This document shows, piece after piece, positions 14,928 to 23,078 of a stretch of DNA of 32,572 nt. How positions within the stretch are numbered: position 1 is the stretch's first letter; each line of letters starts with the position of its first letter. The notes under the pieces are model-generated. The model was not told the origin of the DNA. It was given only the letters and a program-made list of their open reading frames with translations, and did no database searches. Location of the stretch: the NCBI GenBank assembly GCA_902795635.1, contig CADBMC010000106.1, forward strand, positions 1 through 32,572. The letters are read 5' to 3'. The DNA comes from an uncultured Coriobacteriaceae bacterium. Its GTDB lineage: Bacteria > Actinomycetota > Coriobacteriia > Coriobacteriales > Atopobiaceae. The translations under genes were made by a program, and so were the position numbers.

Positions 14928-16085
14928 ATGGTCGACCAGTTCGTGTTCGATTTCCCCGTCAAGGTCCTCTTCGGGCCGGGCCAGCTGCAGCATCTGCATG
15001 AGCAGAAGCTTCCCGGCAAGAAGGCCCTCATCGCCATCTCCGGCGGCGGCTCCATGAAGCGCCATGGCCAGCTCGACGCCCTCGTGGCCGAGCTCGACGC
15101 GGCGGGCGTCGAGCACGTGCTGTTCGAGGGGCTGCGCCCGAATCCCACCAACGACGCGGTTGATGCCGGCGCCAAGCTCGCCCTCGACGAGGGCTGCGAC
15201 TTCGTCGTCGCGCTCGGCGGCGGCTCCACGATGGACTGCTCCAAGATCATCTGCAAGGTCGCCACGAACGGTGGCGTGTGCTGGGACTACGCCTTCACCC
15301 CGACCTCCGGCGGCAAGCAGTTCACCAAGCCGGGCCTGCCCCTCGTGTGCGTGACGACGAGCGCCGGCACGGGCTCCGAGGTCGACGTGTGGTCCGTCAT
15401 CACCAACACCGAGACGCAGGAGAAGTCGGCCATGATGGGCGACTTCCCGGTGCTCTCGGTGGTCGACTGCGACCTCATGATGAGCGTGCCGCCCACCTTC
15501 ACGGCCTACCAGGGCATGGACGCGTTCTTCCACGCGGCCGAGACCATCATCAACAAGAACGCGCACCACATGAGCGACGCCTTCGCCATGAAGACGGTCG
15601 AGCTCGTGGCCAAGTATCTGCCGCGCGCCGTCGCCGACGGTTCCGACAAGGAGGCCCGCAACGCCATGGCCGTGGCCAACACGCTCGCCGGCTACTACAT
15701 GATGTGCACCTCCGAGCACACGCTCGAGCACGCCATCGGCTCGCTGCACGACCTGCCGCACGGCGCCGGCCTCATCATGATCAGCCATGCCTACTACGAC
15801 TTCTTCGCCCAGCGCGAGGCCTGCGAGGAGCGCATGGTCGCCATGGCCAAGGCCATGGGCGCCGAGGACGCGAAGTGCGGCAAGGACTTCGTGGCCGCGC
15901 TCGACCGCCTCATCGCCGACGTGAAGTGCGACGGCCTCAAGATGAGCGACTTCGGCATCAAGCAGGAGGAGTTCCCCGCAATCGTGAAGAAGTACCACGA
16001 GGTGATCGGCGGCAACGTGAAGGCCAACCCGCTCGACCTCACCGACGAGGACCTCATGGGCATGCTCGAGGCGTCCTGGCGCTAG
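14928..16085 (+). CDS. Iron-containing alcohol dehydrogenase (butanol dehydrogenase-like)
   Basis: A 385-residue cytoplasmic NAD(P)H-dependent group III alcohol dehydrogenase, reducing aldehydes to alcohols in fermentation. The N-terminal domain has LFGPGQLQHL, GGGS (97-100) with MDCSK for cofactor binding, and TTSAGTGSEV. Metal ligands are D198 and H202 in GMDAFFHA, H268 in EHTLEHAIG and H278 in LPHGAGL, all present. Similarity is closest to the BdhA/YqhD-like group (FDFPVKVLFG start). The ATG at 14928 follows GAAGGAGGA. The gene has its own promoter with TATAAT and a leader hairpin, and a strong hairpin follows the stop. The exact aldehyde and cofactor cannot be read from sequence. Confidence 0.92.
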   Translation: MVDQFVFDFPVKVLFGPGQLQHLHEQKLPGKKALIAISGGGSMKRHGQLDALVAELDAAGVEHVLFEGLRPNPTNDAVDAGAKLALDEGCDFVVALGGGSTMDCSKIICKVATNGGVCWDYAFTPTSGGKQFTKPGLPLVCVTTSAGTGSEVDVWSVITNTETQEKSAMMGDFPVLSVVDCDLMMSVPPTFTAYQGMDAFFHAAETIINKNAHHMSDAFAMKTVELVAKYLPRAVADGSDKEARNAMAVANTLAGYYMMCTSEHTLEHAIGSLHDLPHGAGLIMISHAYYDFFAQREACEERMVAMAKAMGAEDAKCGKDFVAALDRLIADVKCDGLKMSDFGIKQEEFPAIVKKYHEVIGGNVKANPLDLTDEDLMGMLEASWR

Positions 16086-16117
16086 GATGCTGTCGTAGCG
16101 ACAACTGGTTGGTCCCG

Positions 16118-16144
16118 ATCCGGCCCGCGCGATGCGGGCCGGAT
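16118..16144 (+). terminator. Hairpin between alcohol dehydrogenase and Cof-type phosphatase
   Basis: Perfect 11-bp stem ATCCGGCCCGC/GCGGGCCGGAT with loop GCGAT, 33 bases after the dehydrogenase stop. Probable terminator, although no T-run follows. It ends about 13 bases before the next ribosome site. Confidence 0.55.
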
Positions 16145-16167
16145 TCGGTAAGCGGGAAAGGGGAGAG

Positions 16168-16989
16168 ATGGCAGGCAATCCCATACGGCTCGTCCTCTCG
16201 GATATCGACGGTACCATCCTGCCGAAGGGGCAGAGGGTCGTCTCCGATCGCATCATGGCGTCCATGCGCGCCTGCATCGAGGCGGGGGTGCACGTGGGCC
16301 CGGCCTCGGGACGCAACCTCAACGGGGTGCTGCCGGCCTTCGGCGGCTCGCGCGAGCTCTGCGCCACGGCCATGGTGACCAACGGCATGCAGGTCTACAT
16401 CGACGGCGAGCTCGTGCACGAGATGCACCTGGACCCCTCGCAGCTCGAGGAGGTCGTCCGCTTCTGCGAGCGCCACGAGGGCTGCGGGCTCATCTGCTTC
16501 GTGGGGCCGCGCGTGAAGGTGGTACGTGGCACGCTGGAGGGGCTGCTCGCGAGCTTCCCGAGCTATGGCGACATCGCCGACGTCACCGGCGAGCTGCCGA
16601 GCGAGCCCGTGGTGAAGGCGAACGTGTTCACCCCCACCGACCCGGCCGAGACGGCGGGGCTCTTCGAGGCGATCAAGCGCGAGGTGCCCGGCATGGACTA
16701 CTCCATGCCCATGGCAGGCTTCCTCAACATGACGCCGAAGGGATGGAACAAGGGCGCTGCGATCGACGTCATGTGCGAGAGGCTCGGCATCGGGCTCGAC
16801 GAGGTGTGCGTGTTCGGCGACGCCAACAACGACGTCGAGATGCTCTCGCACGTGCCCTGCTCGGTAGCCGTGGGCAACGCCTCCGAAGACGCCAAGGCGG
16901 CAGCGGCGCACGTGATCGGCAGGTGCGAGGACGACGCCGTGGCAGACGTCCTGGACGTCATCGCGACCGGAGCCGTGCCGTTCGCCTAG
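16168..16989 (+). CDS. HAD-superfamily Cof-type (IIB) sugar phosphatase
   Basis: A 273-residue cytoplasmic phosphatase. Motif I is SDIDGTIL with nucleophile D12 and acid D14. The C2-type cap lies at about 85-185. Motif III is the Lys in GWNKGAAI and motif IV is GDANNDVEML, as in Cof/YbiV-type enzymes that hydrolyse sugar phosphates or flavin/pyridoxal phosphates. The substrate is unknown. The ATG at 16168 has AAAGGGGAG close upstream; an in-frame ATG at 16132 lies inside the preceding hairpin and has no ribosome site. It is convergent with the second EamA gene, with a GC-rich repeat (17000-17020) between them. Confidence 0.88.
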   Translation: MAGNPIRLVLSDIDGTILPKGQRVVSDRIMASMRACIEAGVHVGPASGRNLNGVLPAFGGSRELCATAMVTNGMQVYIDGELVHEMHLDPSQLEEVVRFCERHEGCGLICFVGPRVKVVRGTLEGLLASFPSYGDIADVTGELPSEPVVKANVFTPTDPAETAGLFEAIKREVPGMDYSMPMAGFLNMTPKGWNKGAAIDVMCERLGIGLDEVCVFGDANNDVEMLSHVPCSVAVGNASEDAKAAAAHVIGRCEDDAVADVLDVIATGAVPFA

Positions 16990-16998
16990 AGGAAGGAC

Positions 16999-17022
16999 TG
17001 GCGCGCGTCCCGGCGCGCGTGG
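16999..17022. repeat. GC-rich repeat between convergent genes
   Basis: GGCGCGCGT occurs twice in tandem (around 17000-17008 and 17012-17020). CGCGCG within each copy is self-complementary, so a hairpin can form in the 39-base convergent spacer. Possible bidirectional terminator. Confidence 0.35.
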
Positions 17023-17028
17023 CCTCGA

Positions 17029-17898
17029 CTAGAGGAGCATCGCGAGGGTGCCGGCGACCGTGAGGGCAAGGCCCACGGCCTGCCGGCGCCCGATCCTCTC
17101 GTGCAGGAAGGCGGCCGAGAAGGCCACGGCCACGAGCACCGAGAGCTTGTCGATGGGCACGACCACGCTGGCGGGGCCGTCCTGCATCGCCGCCCAGTAG
17201 CACAGCCAGCTCGCGCCCGTGGCCAGGCCCGAGACGGCGATCCATCCGCGCTCGGAGCGAGGCGACGCGGCCATGAGCGGCCCCTTGCCGCGCAGCCCCA
17301 CGACCACCCATGCCATGACGAGCACGACCGTGGTGCGGATGGCGGTGCCCAGGTTGGAGGGCACGCCCTCGATGCCCGCCTTGCCCAGGATCGCGGTGAG
17401 GCTTGCGAACACGGCGGATGCGAGCGCGAAGGGCACCCAGTCCGTGCCCGCGGCCACGTCCGCCGCACCTGCATCGCCCTTGTCCTTGAGCGCCATGAGG
17501 ACGGTGCCTCCCGCGATGAGCACGATGCCCAGAGCTCCCCAGCCGTCGATGGGCTCGGAGAAGAGCACGAGCGCGAGCAGCATGGTGAGCACGACGGAGA
17601 GCTTGTCGACCACGACGACCCGGCTCACCGGCCCCAAGGCGAGCGCCTTGAAGTAGCACAGCCAGCTTGCGCCGGTGGCGAGGCCGGACAGCACGAGGAA
17701 CAGCCAGCTCGCCGGCGCGACGCGCCCGATGGCGGCGACGTCACCCGTTATGGCCGCCATGAGCCAGGCGAACGCCAGGACGACGCAGGTCCTGAGGGCG
17801 GTCGCCACGTCGGAATCGGTCTCGCGGATCCCGAGCTTGGCGGTGATGGACGTGAGCCCCGCAAAGAGCGCGGATCCGAATGCCTGGGCCAGCCACAT
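17029..17898 (-). CDS. EamA/DMT-family transporter (second copy in window)
   Basis: About 289 residues with ten hydrophobic segments in two clear EamA repeats. Each repeat carries the same block GLATGASWLCY followed by DKLSV, so the internal duplication is visible by eye. The family moves small metabolites across the cytoplasmic membrane; the substrate is unknown. MWLAQAFGSALFAGLTSI at 17898 looks like the natural start, preceded by GGGGGGA at eight bases. An upstream in-frame ATG at 17934 with GGGAG would add a basic 12-residue segment and cannot be excluded. It is not closely similar to the EamA protein at 2544-3545. The gene is divergent from the Gfo/Idh/MocA gene. Confidence 0.85.
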   Translation of the reverse strand: MWLAQAFGSALFAGLTSITAKLGIRETDSDVATALRTCVVLAFAWLMAAITGDVAAIGRVAPASWLFLVLSGLATGASWLCYFKALALGPVSRVVVVDKLSVVLTMLLALVLFSEPIDGWGALGIVLIAGGTVLMALKDKGDAGAADVAAGTDWVPFALASAVFASLTAILGKAGIEGVPSNLGTAIRTTVVLVMAWVVVGLRGKGPLMAASPRSERGWIAVSGLATGASWLCYWAAMQDGPASVVVPIDKLSVLVAVAFSAAFLHERIGRRQAVGLALTVAGTLAMLL

Positions 17899-18016
17899 GC
17901 CGATGTCCCCCCGACGTCGCCTTCCATGCCTCATGCGGCTCCCATGCTAGCCCTTGCGCATAAGGCATGCGCGCTCGTCCGGCGCCGGGGCGCCTCTTCG
18001 GCCGGCTGCCCCCGGA

Positions 18017-18022
18017 TATACT
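18017..18022 (+). promoter_or_regulatory. Candidate -10 for oxidoreductase gene
   Basis: TATACT, 90 bases before the chosen start of the Gfo/Idh/MocA gene. No good -35. Confidence 0.3.
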
Positions 18023-18111
18023 CATGGCAGATGTCCGCGCCCGCATGGCATCGGTCCCTCGCGAGGGTGCCGCTGGTGCGCCGAGGGCGTCCGCAGGCGG
18101 AGGGCGAGGCG

Positions 18112-19197
18112 ATGGGAGAGGGCATGCGAGAGCAAGGGCAGGACGTGCGGTTCGCGACGATCGGGAGCTCGGCCATAGCCGAGCGCTTCCTGGACGCGCT
18201 CGCGGCGATCGACGGCGCGAGCTACGTGGCGGCCTATTCGCGCGACATAGAGCGCGCCTGCGGCTTCGGCGCGCGGTTCGGGGCGCGGCTCGCCTTCGAC
18301 AGCCTCGACGACCTGGCTTCCTGCGACGAGGTGGACGCCGTCTACGTAGCGTCGCCCAACGCCCTGCATGCGCCGCAGGCGAGGCTTCTTGCCAGCGCCG
18401 GAAAGCATGTGCTCGTGGAGAAGAGCTTCGCCTCCAACGAGGCCGAGGCGGAAGGCGTCTTCGCCGCGGCGGAGGCGGCGGGCGTGGTGTGCCTCGAGGC
18501 CATGCGCAACCTCCATACGCCGGGCTTCCGCACGATCGAACGGCTGATGCCGGACGTGGGCGAGGTCTCGCAGGCGACGTTCCGCTTCGGCAAGATCACC
18601 TCGCGCATACGCCGGCTCGAGGCGCACGAGCGCGTGAGCCAGTTCGACCCGATGCTCTCGGAGGGCGCGCTCATGGACATGGGCGTCTACGTGGTGGAGC
18701 CCGCGGTGCGGCTCTTCGGCCGCCCGGACGCGGTCGCGGCGCGTGCCCTCACGCGGCAGGTGGGCTGGGAGGTCGACCGTGGCTGCGAGGCCATCGACCT
18801 CTCCGGTGCCATGCTTCTCGCATACGGCGGCGCCATCGTGGACCTCAACTACAGCAAGATCGCCGACGACCTGCTTCCCTCGCAGGTGGCGGGACGTGCG
18901 GGCAGCATCTCGTGGGCGGAGATGGGAGCCCCGGGAGACGTCGTCCTCCACAGGTGGAACGACCGCCCCATGATCTATGGCAGCGTGGCCGCAGGCTCGC
19001 GCGAGGTCATCGCCTCCGAGACCCCCAAGAACGACATGGCGTGCGAGCTGGGGCTCTTTGTCTCGGCCGTGCGCGGCGAGGAGGAGGCGCTCGCTCGCGT
19101 CGCCGAGATGCGCGAGGTGACGCTCGGCTCGCTTGCCGTCATGGACGAGGCGCGCCGCCAGATCGGCGTGAGGTTCCCGGCAGACGGCGCCTGCTAG
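18112..19197 (+). CDS. Gfo/Idh/MocA-family oxidoreductase
   Basis: A 361-residue NAD(P)-dependent cytoplasmic oxidoreductase acting on sugars, inositols or related polyols. The N-terminal Rossmann domain starts VRFATIGSSAIAERF, with a VDAVYVASPNALHAPQA strand and the HVLVEKSFASN loop. The catalytic Lys (K104) is kept, while the following Pro of the family EKP motif is Ser. The C-terminal alpha/beta domain includes GALMDMGVYVVEPAVRLFG, the usual Dxx(x)Y/H region. The start at 18112 has GGAGGG seven bases upstream; an ATG at 18124 is nearly as good. It is a single gene followed by the ABC importer after 157 bases. The substrate is unknown. Confidence 0.86.
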   Translation: MGEGMREQGQDVRFATIGSSAIAERFLDALAAIDGASYVAAYSRDIERACGFGARFGARLAFDSLDDLASCDEVDAVYVASPNALHAPQARLLASAGKHVLVEKSFASNEAEAEGVFAAAEAAGVVCLEAMRNLHTPGFRTIERLMPDVGEVSQATFRFGKITSRIRRLEAHERVSQFDPMLSEGALMDMGVYVVEPAVRLFGRPDAVAARALTRQVGWEVDRGCEAIDLSGAMLLAYGGAIVDLNYSKIADDLLPSQVAGRAGSISWAEMGAPGDVVLHRWNDRPMIYGSVAAGSREVIASETPKNDMACELGLFVSAVRGEEEALARVAEMREVTLGSLAVMDEARRQIGVRFPADGAC

Positions 19198-19286
19198 GCG
19201 CTTCGGCCGCCCCGGACGTGCGTCGCCCATGTTCCCCGTGCTTCGGCATGCGATCTTGCGGCCGTGCTGCCTGCGACGCTTTAGTG

Positions 19287-19295
19287 TGCTAGAGT
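19287..19295 (+). promoter_or_regulatory. Candidate extended -10 of ABC importer operon
   Basis: TG-C-TAGAGT, an extended -10 form, 60 bases before the lipoprotein start. No -35 at normal distance, which extended -10 promoters do not need. Confidence 0.35.
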
Positions 19296-19354
19296 GTCTT
19301 GCGTCCTGAGGCGAGCCGCCGGCGCGCCCACGAGTCGAAGGGGAACGATTCATC

Positions 19355-20236
19355 ATGAGGCTGACCACCACGAACGTCACGCGCCGCTCCGCCATCACGA
19401 TGCTCGGGGGCGCGGCCATGCTCGGGCTCGCCGCGTGCGGCTCCACGTCGGGAGGGTCCTCCTCCGCCGGCTCCGACGCCGCCACCACCGAGTCCGCCTC
19501 GTCCGACCAGCTCGAGCCCACCTCCGGCATGGACTTCGTGGTGGGCTTCGACCAGGAGTACCCGCCCTACGGCTACGTGGGCGACGACGGAGAGTACACG
19601 GGCTTCGACCTCGACCTCGCGCAGCGCGTCTGCGAGATCCAGGGCTGGAACTACCAGCCCAACCCCATCGACTGGGACGCCAAGGACGGCGAACTCAACG
19701 GCGGGTCCATCACCTGCATCTGGAACGGCTTCACCGTGGAGGGCCGCGAGAACGACTACACCTTCTCCGACCCCTACATGCTGAACGCGCAGGTAATCGT
19801 CGTGAAGGCGGACTCCGGCATCAAGAGCTTCGGCGACCTGGCCGGCAAGACCGTGATCACCCAGGCCGACTCCGCCGCCCTCGAGGTGCTCCAGGGCGAC
19901 CAGGCAGACCTCGCCGCCACCTTCGCGAGCCTCGACACGCGCGCCGACTACAACACGGCGTTCATGGAGCTCGAGAGCGGTGCCGTGGACGCCGTGGCCT
20001 GCGACCTCTCCATCGCCGCCTATCAGCTCGCGCAGAAGCCCGACACCTACGTGCAGCTCGACGACGAGCTCTCCAGCGAGCACTACGCGGTGGGCTTCAA
20101 GAAGGGCAACACCGACCTCGCCAAGGCGGTCACCGACACCCTCAAGCAGATGGATTCGGACGGCGAGGTGGAGAAGCTCTGCGAGAAGTACTCCGACCAG
20201 GGCATCTCCTACTCCAACTGGTGCCTGGGCAAGTAG
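19355..20236 (+). CDS. Amino-acid ABC transporter substrate-binding lipoprotein
   Basis: A 293-residue lipoprotein of the polar amino-acid (SBP_bac_3) family. The signal peptide has TRRSAI, a hydrophobic core and lipobox LAAC with C28 as the lipid-anchored residue. A Ser/Gly/Ala-rich linker (29-55) follows. The binding domain begins FVVGFDQEYPPYGYVG, has YTGFDLDLAQRVCE and the ligand segment TCIWNGFTVEGREN, where WNGFT replaces the more usual NGMT. It lies outside the membrane and hands an amino acid to the permease at 20285. The start ATG at 19355 has AAGGGG about 12 bases upstream, rather far. The ligand is not certain; glutamine, glutamate, cystine or arginine are possible. Confidence 0.93.
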   Translation: MRLTTTNVTRRSAITMLGGAAMLGLAACGSTSGGSSSAGSDAATTESASSDQLEPTSGMDFVVGFDQEYPPYGYVGDDGEYTGFDLDLAQRVCEIQGWNYQPNPIDWDAKDGELNGGSITCIWNGFTVEGRENDYTFSDPYMLNAQVIVVKADSGIKSFGDLAGKTVITQADSAALEVLQGDQADLAATFASLDTRADYNTAFMELESGAVDAVACDLSIAAYQLAQKPDTYVQLDDELSSEHYAVGFKKGNTDLAKAVTDTLKQMDSDGEVEKLCEKYSDQGISYSNWCLGK

Positions 20237-20284
20237 CCTGGCGCACATCGCCTAGCACGCACGATCGAGGGGAGGCCTCCTGCC

Positions 20285-20938
20285 GTGACGATTCAGACGA
20301 TGCTCTCGATGCTGTTCGGGGGCTTCCAGACGTCGCTTGCCATCTTCGCGCTCACGTTGGTGGGGGCGCTTCCCCTCGGCGTGCTTGTCGCGCTCGCGCG
20401 CCAGAGCAGGATCAAGCCGCTCGCCTGGCTCATGCGCATCTACATATCCATAATGCGCGGCACGCCGCTGATGCTGCAGATGTTCGCCATCTACTTCGCC
20501 CCGTACTACGTGTTCGGCATCCAGCTGAACCCGGGCTCCAAGTGGACGGCGGTCGTCGTGGCGTTCATCATCAACTACGCCGCCTACTTCGCCGAGATCT
20601 ACCGCTCGGGCATCCAGTCGATCCCGCGCGGGCAATACGAGGCGGCCGAGGTGCTCGGCTACACGGGCTCGCAGACCTTCGTGCGCATCGTGCTGCCGCA
20701 GGTGGTGAAGCGCATCCTGCCTGCCATGGGCAACGAGGTCATCACCCTCATCAAGGACACGTCGCTCGCGTTCTCCATCGGCGTGGCCGAGATGTTCTCC
20801 ACGGCGCGCGCCATCGTGGCCTCGCAGGTGACGATGCTGCCGTTCCTGTTCGCGGCGGGCATCTACTGGGTCTCGAACTTCGTGATCGAGTCGCTCCTGG
20901 CCGCCCTCGAGCACCGGCTCGACTACTACCACGAGTGA
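20285..20938 (+). CDS. Amino-acid ABC transporter permease (HisM/GlnP type)
   Basis: A 217-residue inner-membrane permease with five to six helices. [10 protein letters not shown] (about 59-68) and the EAA loop [22 protein letters not shown] (about 118-140) are typical for polar amino-acid uptake permeases, and the EAA loop docks the ATPase. It starts with GTG at 20285; the ribosome site GGGGAGG at nine bases is part of the palindrome GGAGGCCTCC (20271-20280). It is the middle gene of a three-gene importer: lipoprotein 48 bases upstream, ATPase 13 bases downstream. One permease gene implies a homodimeric membrane core. Confidence 0.94.
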   Translation: MTIQTMLSMLFGGFQTSLAIFALTLVGALPLGVLVALARQSRIKPLAWLMRIYISIMRGTPLMLQMFAIYFAPYYVFGIQLNPGSKWTAVVVAFIINYAAYFAEIYRSGIQSIPRGQYEAAEVLGYTGSQTFVRIVLPQVVKRILPAMGNEVITLIKDTSLAFSIGVAEMFSTARAIVASQVTMLPFLFAAGIYWVSNFVIESLLAALEHRLDYYHE

Positions 20939-20951
20939 GGAAGGGGAGCAC

Positions 20952-21782
20952 ATGAGAGCGAACGCTGCGCAGCAGGCCGGCCCGGCGGACGCGGCCGCGA
21001 AGGGGCAGGGCGCTGCGGACGGCCTGCCCGTCGTGAGCCTGTGCCATGTGCGCAAGTCCTTCGGCGAGGTGCCCGTGCTGCGCGACATCACCCTTGAGGT
21101 GCAGCGCGGCGAGGTGGTGGCCATCATCGGCGCCTCCGGCGGAGGCAAGTCCACGCTTCTGAGGTGCGCCACCCTGCTGGAGCGCATGGATGCGGGCAGC
21201 CTCTCCTACGCGGGCCTCGAGGTGGCACGCGACGAGGGCGGAAGGGCCGCCTATGCGGACAAGGCGACCGTCCGCGAGGCGCGTTCCCGCTTCGGCCTCG
21301 TGTTCCAGGGCTACAACCTCTTCCCGCACTGGGACGTGATGCGAAACATCTGCGACGCCCCCGAGACGGTGCAGGGCAGGCCGAAGGAGGAGGCAGAGGC
21401 CGAGGCGCGCGAGCTCGTGCGTCGCATGGGGCTCGAGGGCTGCGAGCGCAAGGTCCCCTGCGAGCTGTCCGGCGGCCAGCAGCAGCGCGTCTCCATCGCC
21501 CGCGCGCTGGCCATGCATCCCGACGTCCTCTACTTCGACGAGCCCACCTCCGCTCTCGATCCTCAGCTCACCTCCGAGGTGCTGAAGGTCATCCGCGGGC
21601 TTGCCGAGGAGCACATGACCATGGTCATCGTCACGCACGAGATGGCGTTCGCGCGCGACGTGGCCGACCGCGTGGTCTTCATGGACGAGGGCCGCATCGT
21701 GGAGGAGGGCACCCCCGAGCAGGTGCTCGTCCATCCCACGCAGGAACGCACGCGCGCCTTCCTCGCGCACGGGAAGGACTAG
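20952..21782 (+). CDS. Amino-acid ABC transporter ATP-binding protein (GlnQ type)
   Basis: A 276-residue cytoplasmic ATPase that powers the importer. It has Walker [10 protein letters not shown] (60-68), the Q-loop [15 protein letters not shown], signature LSGGQQQR (about 171-178), Walker [14 protein letters not shown] and the H-loop TH in [10 protein letters not shown]. An Ala/Gly-rich N-terminal extension of about 25 residues precedes the domain, longer than usual. The ATG at 20952 has AAGGGGAG three bases upstream. It ends the operon; a short CTGGCC/GGCCAG hairpin at 21797-21810 may terminate it. Confidence 0.95.
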   Translation: MRANAAQQAGPADAAAKGQGAADGLPVVSLCHVRKSFGEVPVLRDITLEVQRGEVVAIIGASGGGKSTLLRCATLLERMDAGSLSYAGLEVARDEGGRAAYADKATVREARSRFGLVFQGYNLFPHWDVMRNICDAPETVQGRPKEEAEAEARELVRRMGLEGCERKVPCELSGGQQQRVSIARALAMHPDVLYFDEPTSALDPQLTSEVLKVIRGLAEEHMTMVIVTHEMAFARDVADRVVFMDEGRIVEEGTPEQVLVHPTQERTRAFLAHGKD

Positions 21783-21796
21783 CCCAAGCCGATCTC

Positions 21797-21810
21797 CTGG
21801 CCTGGGCCAG
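21797..21810 (+). terminator. Short hairpin after ABC importer operon
   Basis: CTGGCC-TG-GGCCAG, 15 bases after the ATPase stop. The loop is minimal and no T-run follows, so this is weak. Confidence 0.3.
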
Positions 21811-21848
21811 CCGAATCGCGCGATGGCGCATGCGAGTGCCGGCGCGTC

Positions 21849-22177
21849 TCACATCCCGAGCTTGTGGAGCAGCTGGAGGCGGTTGCCGGTGCCGGTCTTG
21901 GCGTAGATGCTCTCTATGTGCTTGCAGACGGTGTTCGTGCTGAGGCACAGGGCGTCCGCTATGTCCTTGTTCGAATATCCCGCCTCGATGAGGCGGACGC
22001 GTTGCGGTAGACGACCTCCTTCTCGGCGGTGAGCACGAAGAACGCCTCGTCCATCCTGTCGGGCACCGTGCGCAGGGGACTGGCGTCGATGGGCAGCTTG
22101 TCGGCCGGCAGGAAGGAGGGCAGCGAGCCGGCGTCCTCCTCATGGAGTAGGCACGGCAGCTCCTGCGCGCGAGGCAC
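21849..22177 (-). pseudogene. Broken LuxR-type regulator (PAS-like start joined out of frame to HTH end)
   Basis: The minus strand at 21849-21994 encodes a clear LuxR HTH end: LIEAGYSNKDIADALCLS, then NTVCKHIESIYAKTGTGN, then RLQLLHKLGM and a stop. The DNA just before it is open in another frame and encodes RMDEAFFVLTAEKEVVYRNA, which resembles either the first strands of a PAS domain or the LTxxE-xEV start of a LuxR HTH. If the latter, removing 11 bases (AACGCGTCCGC, about 21991-22003) would restore a normal-length HTH. The rest of a usual LuxR protein is missing, as the gene downstream of its expected 5' end is the phosphatase at 22218. It is therefore truncated as well as frameshifted. The only upstream start is a weak GTG at 22177. 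Confidence 0.65.
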
Positions 22178-22217
22178 GCCCGCATATCGCGTGGCGGGCG
22201 AGATGGCCCTCCGCGCG

Positions 22218-23048
22218 CTAGCCGAGCAGGCGCCACACCTCGCGGACGTCGTCGATGACCCAGGTGGGCACGAACTCGGTCGTTGCCAGGTCGTCGAGCG
22301 TGGCCTCGCCGGAGAGCACGCAGACCGTGTCCACGCCGGCGTTGCGCCCGGATGCTATGTCGGTGTAGAGGCGGTCGCCCACGACCACCGTCTCGGCCGC
22401 CGTGGCACCGAACTTCTCGCGGACAATGTCGATCATGTCGGGCTCGGGCTTGCCGATGAAGTGCGGGTACTTGCCCGTGGCGTTCCTGAGCGCTATGGCC
22501 ATCGAGCCGCAGTCCGGCTCGAAGCCGTACTCGGTGGGGCACACCAGGTCGGGGTTGCAGCCGAGATAGGCGACGTCGTGGTTGAGCATGCGGCAGGTGG
22601 AACGGAGCTTCTCGGTGGTGAGCTCGGTGTCGAAGCCTATGAGCACGACCGTGGCCGTGGGGTCCTCCTCGGCGGTGTCGTCGATGCCTAGCCGTGCGAG
22701 CTCGGAGACGAGCGAGCGGGTCCCCTGCACGTACACGCGCTCGCCGGGGTGGTGCTCCTTGAGGTAGCGTGCCGTGGCCTCCACGCTCGTGAAGAAGTCC
22801 TCGGGCGTTGCCTCTATGCCCATGCGGCCCACCTTGGCCACGTAGTCGCCGACGTTCTTGGACGAGTTGTTCGTGATGAAGACGGAGCGCCCGCCCCGCT
22901 CGCGGATGCGCGCCAGCAGGTCGAGCGTCCCGTCGAAGACGCGCTCGCCCTCGTAGATGGTGCCGTCCATGTCGAAGAGCCAGAGCCTCTTGCCGAGAAG
23001 CGCCGAGCAGTCGCGGCCGAAGTGGTCGAGCAGGTCGTGCGTGGGCAT
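22218..23048 (-). CDS. HAD-superfamily IIA (NagD-type) phosphatase
   Basis: A 276-residue cytoplasmic phosphatase. Motif I is FDMDGTIYEG with D26 and D28, motif II is ITNNSSKN, motif III is the Lys in IGKPEPDM, and motif IV is VVGDRLYTDI. This is the NagD/AraL/4-nitrophenylphosphatase group, which removes phosphate from nucleotides or sugar phosphates. The start at 23048 has AAGGAGG five bases upstream. It lies 30 bases behind a PfkB sugar kinase on the same strand, and a kinase followed by a phosphatase suggests a sugar-phosphate role or detoxification. The substrate is unknown. Confidence 0.92.
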   Translation of the reverse strand: MPTHDLLDHFGRDCSALLGKRLWLFDMDGTIYEGERVFDGTLDLLARIRERGGRSVFITNNSSKNVGDYVAKVGRMGIEATPEDFFTSVEATARYLKEHHPGERVYVQGTRSLVSELARLGIDDTAEEDPTATVVLIGFDTELTTEKLRSTCRMLNHDVAYLGCNPDLVCPTEYGFEPDCGSMAIALRNATGKYPHFIGKPEPDMIDIVREKFGATAAETVVVGDRLYTDIASGRNAGVDTVCVLSGEATLDDLATTEFVPTWVIDDVREVWRLLG

Positions 23049-23078
23049 CGATGCCTCCTTGTCCTTTCGCGTCCTCGC

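Noticed and set aside
19230-19310. 26-codon ORF with three cysteines upstream of the ABC importer, looking like a cysteine leader peptide
   Set aside because: No ribosome site before its ATG, and it overlaps the best promoter candidate (19287-19295).
20271-20280. GGAGGCCTCC palindrome as a translational switch for the permease
   Set aside because: A loopless 10-base palindrome cannot form a useful hairpin by itself; the ribosome site simply lies within it.
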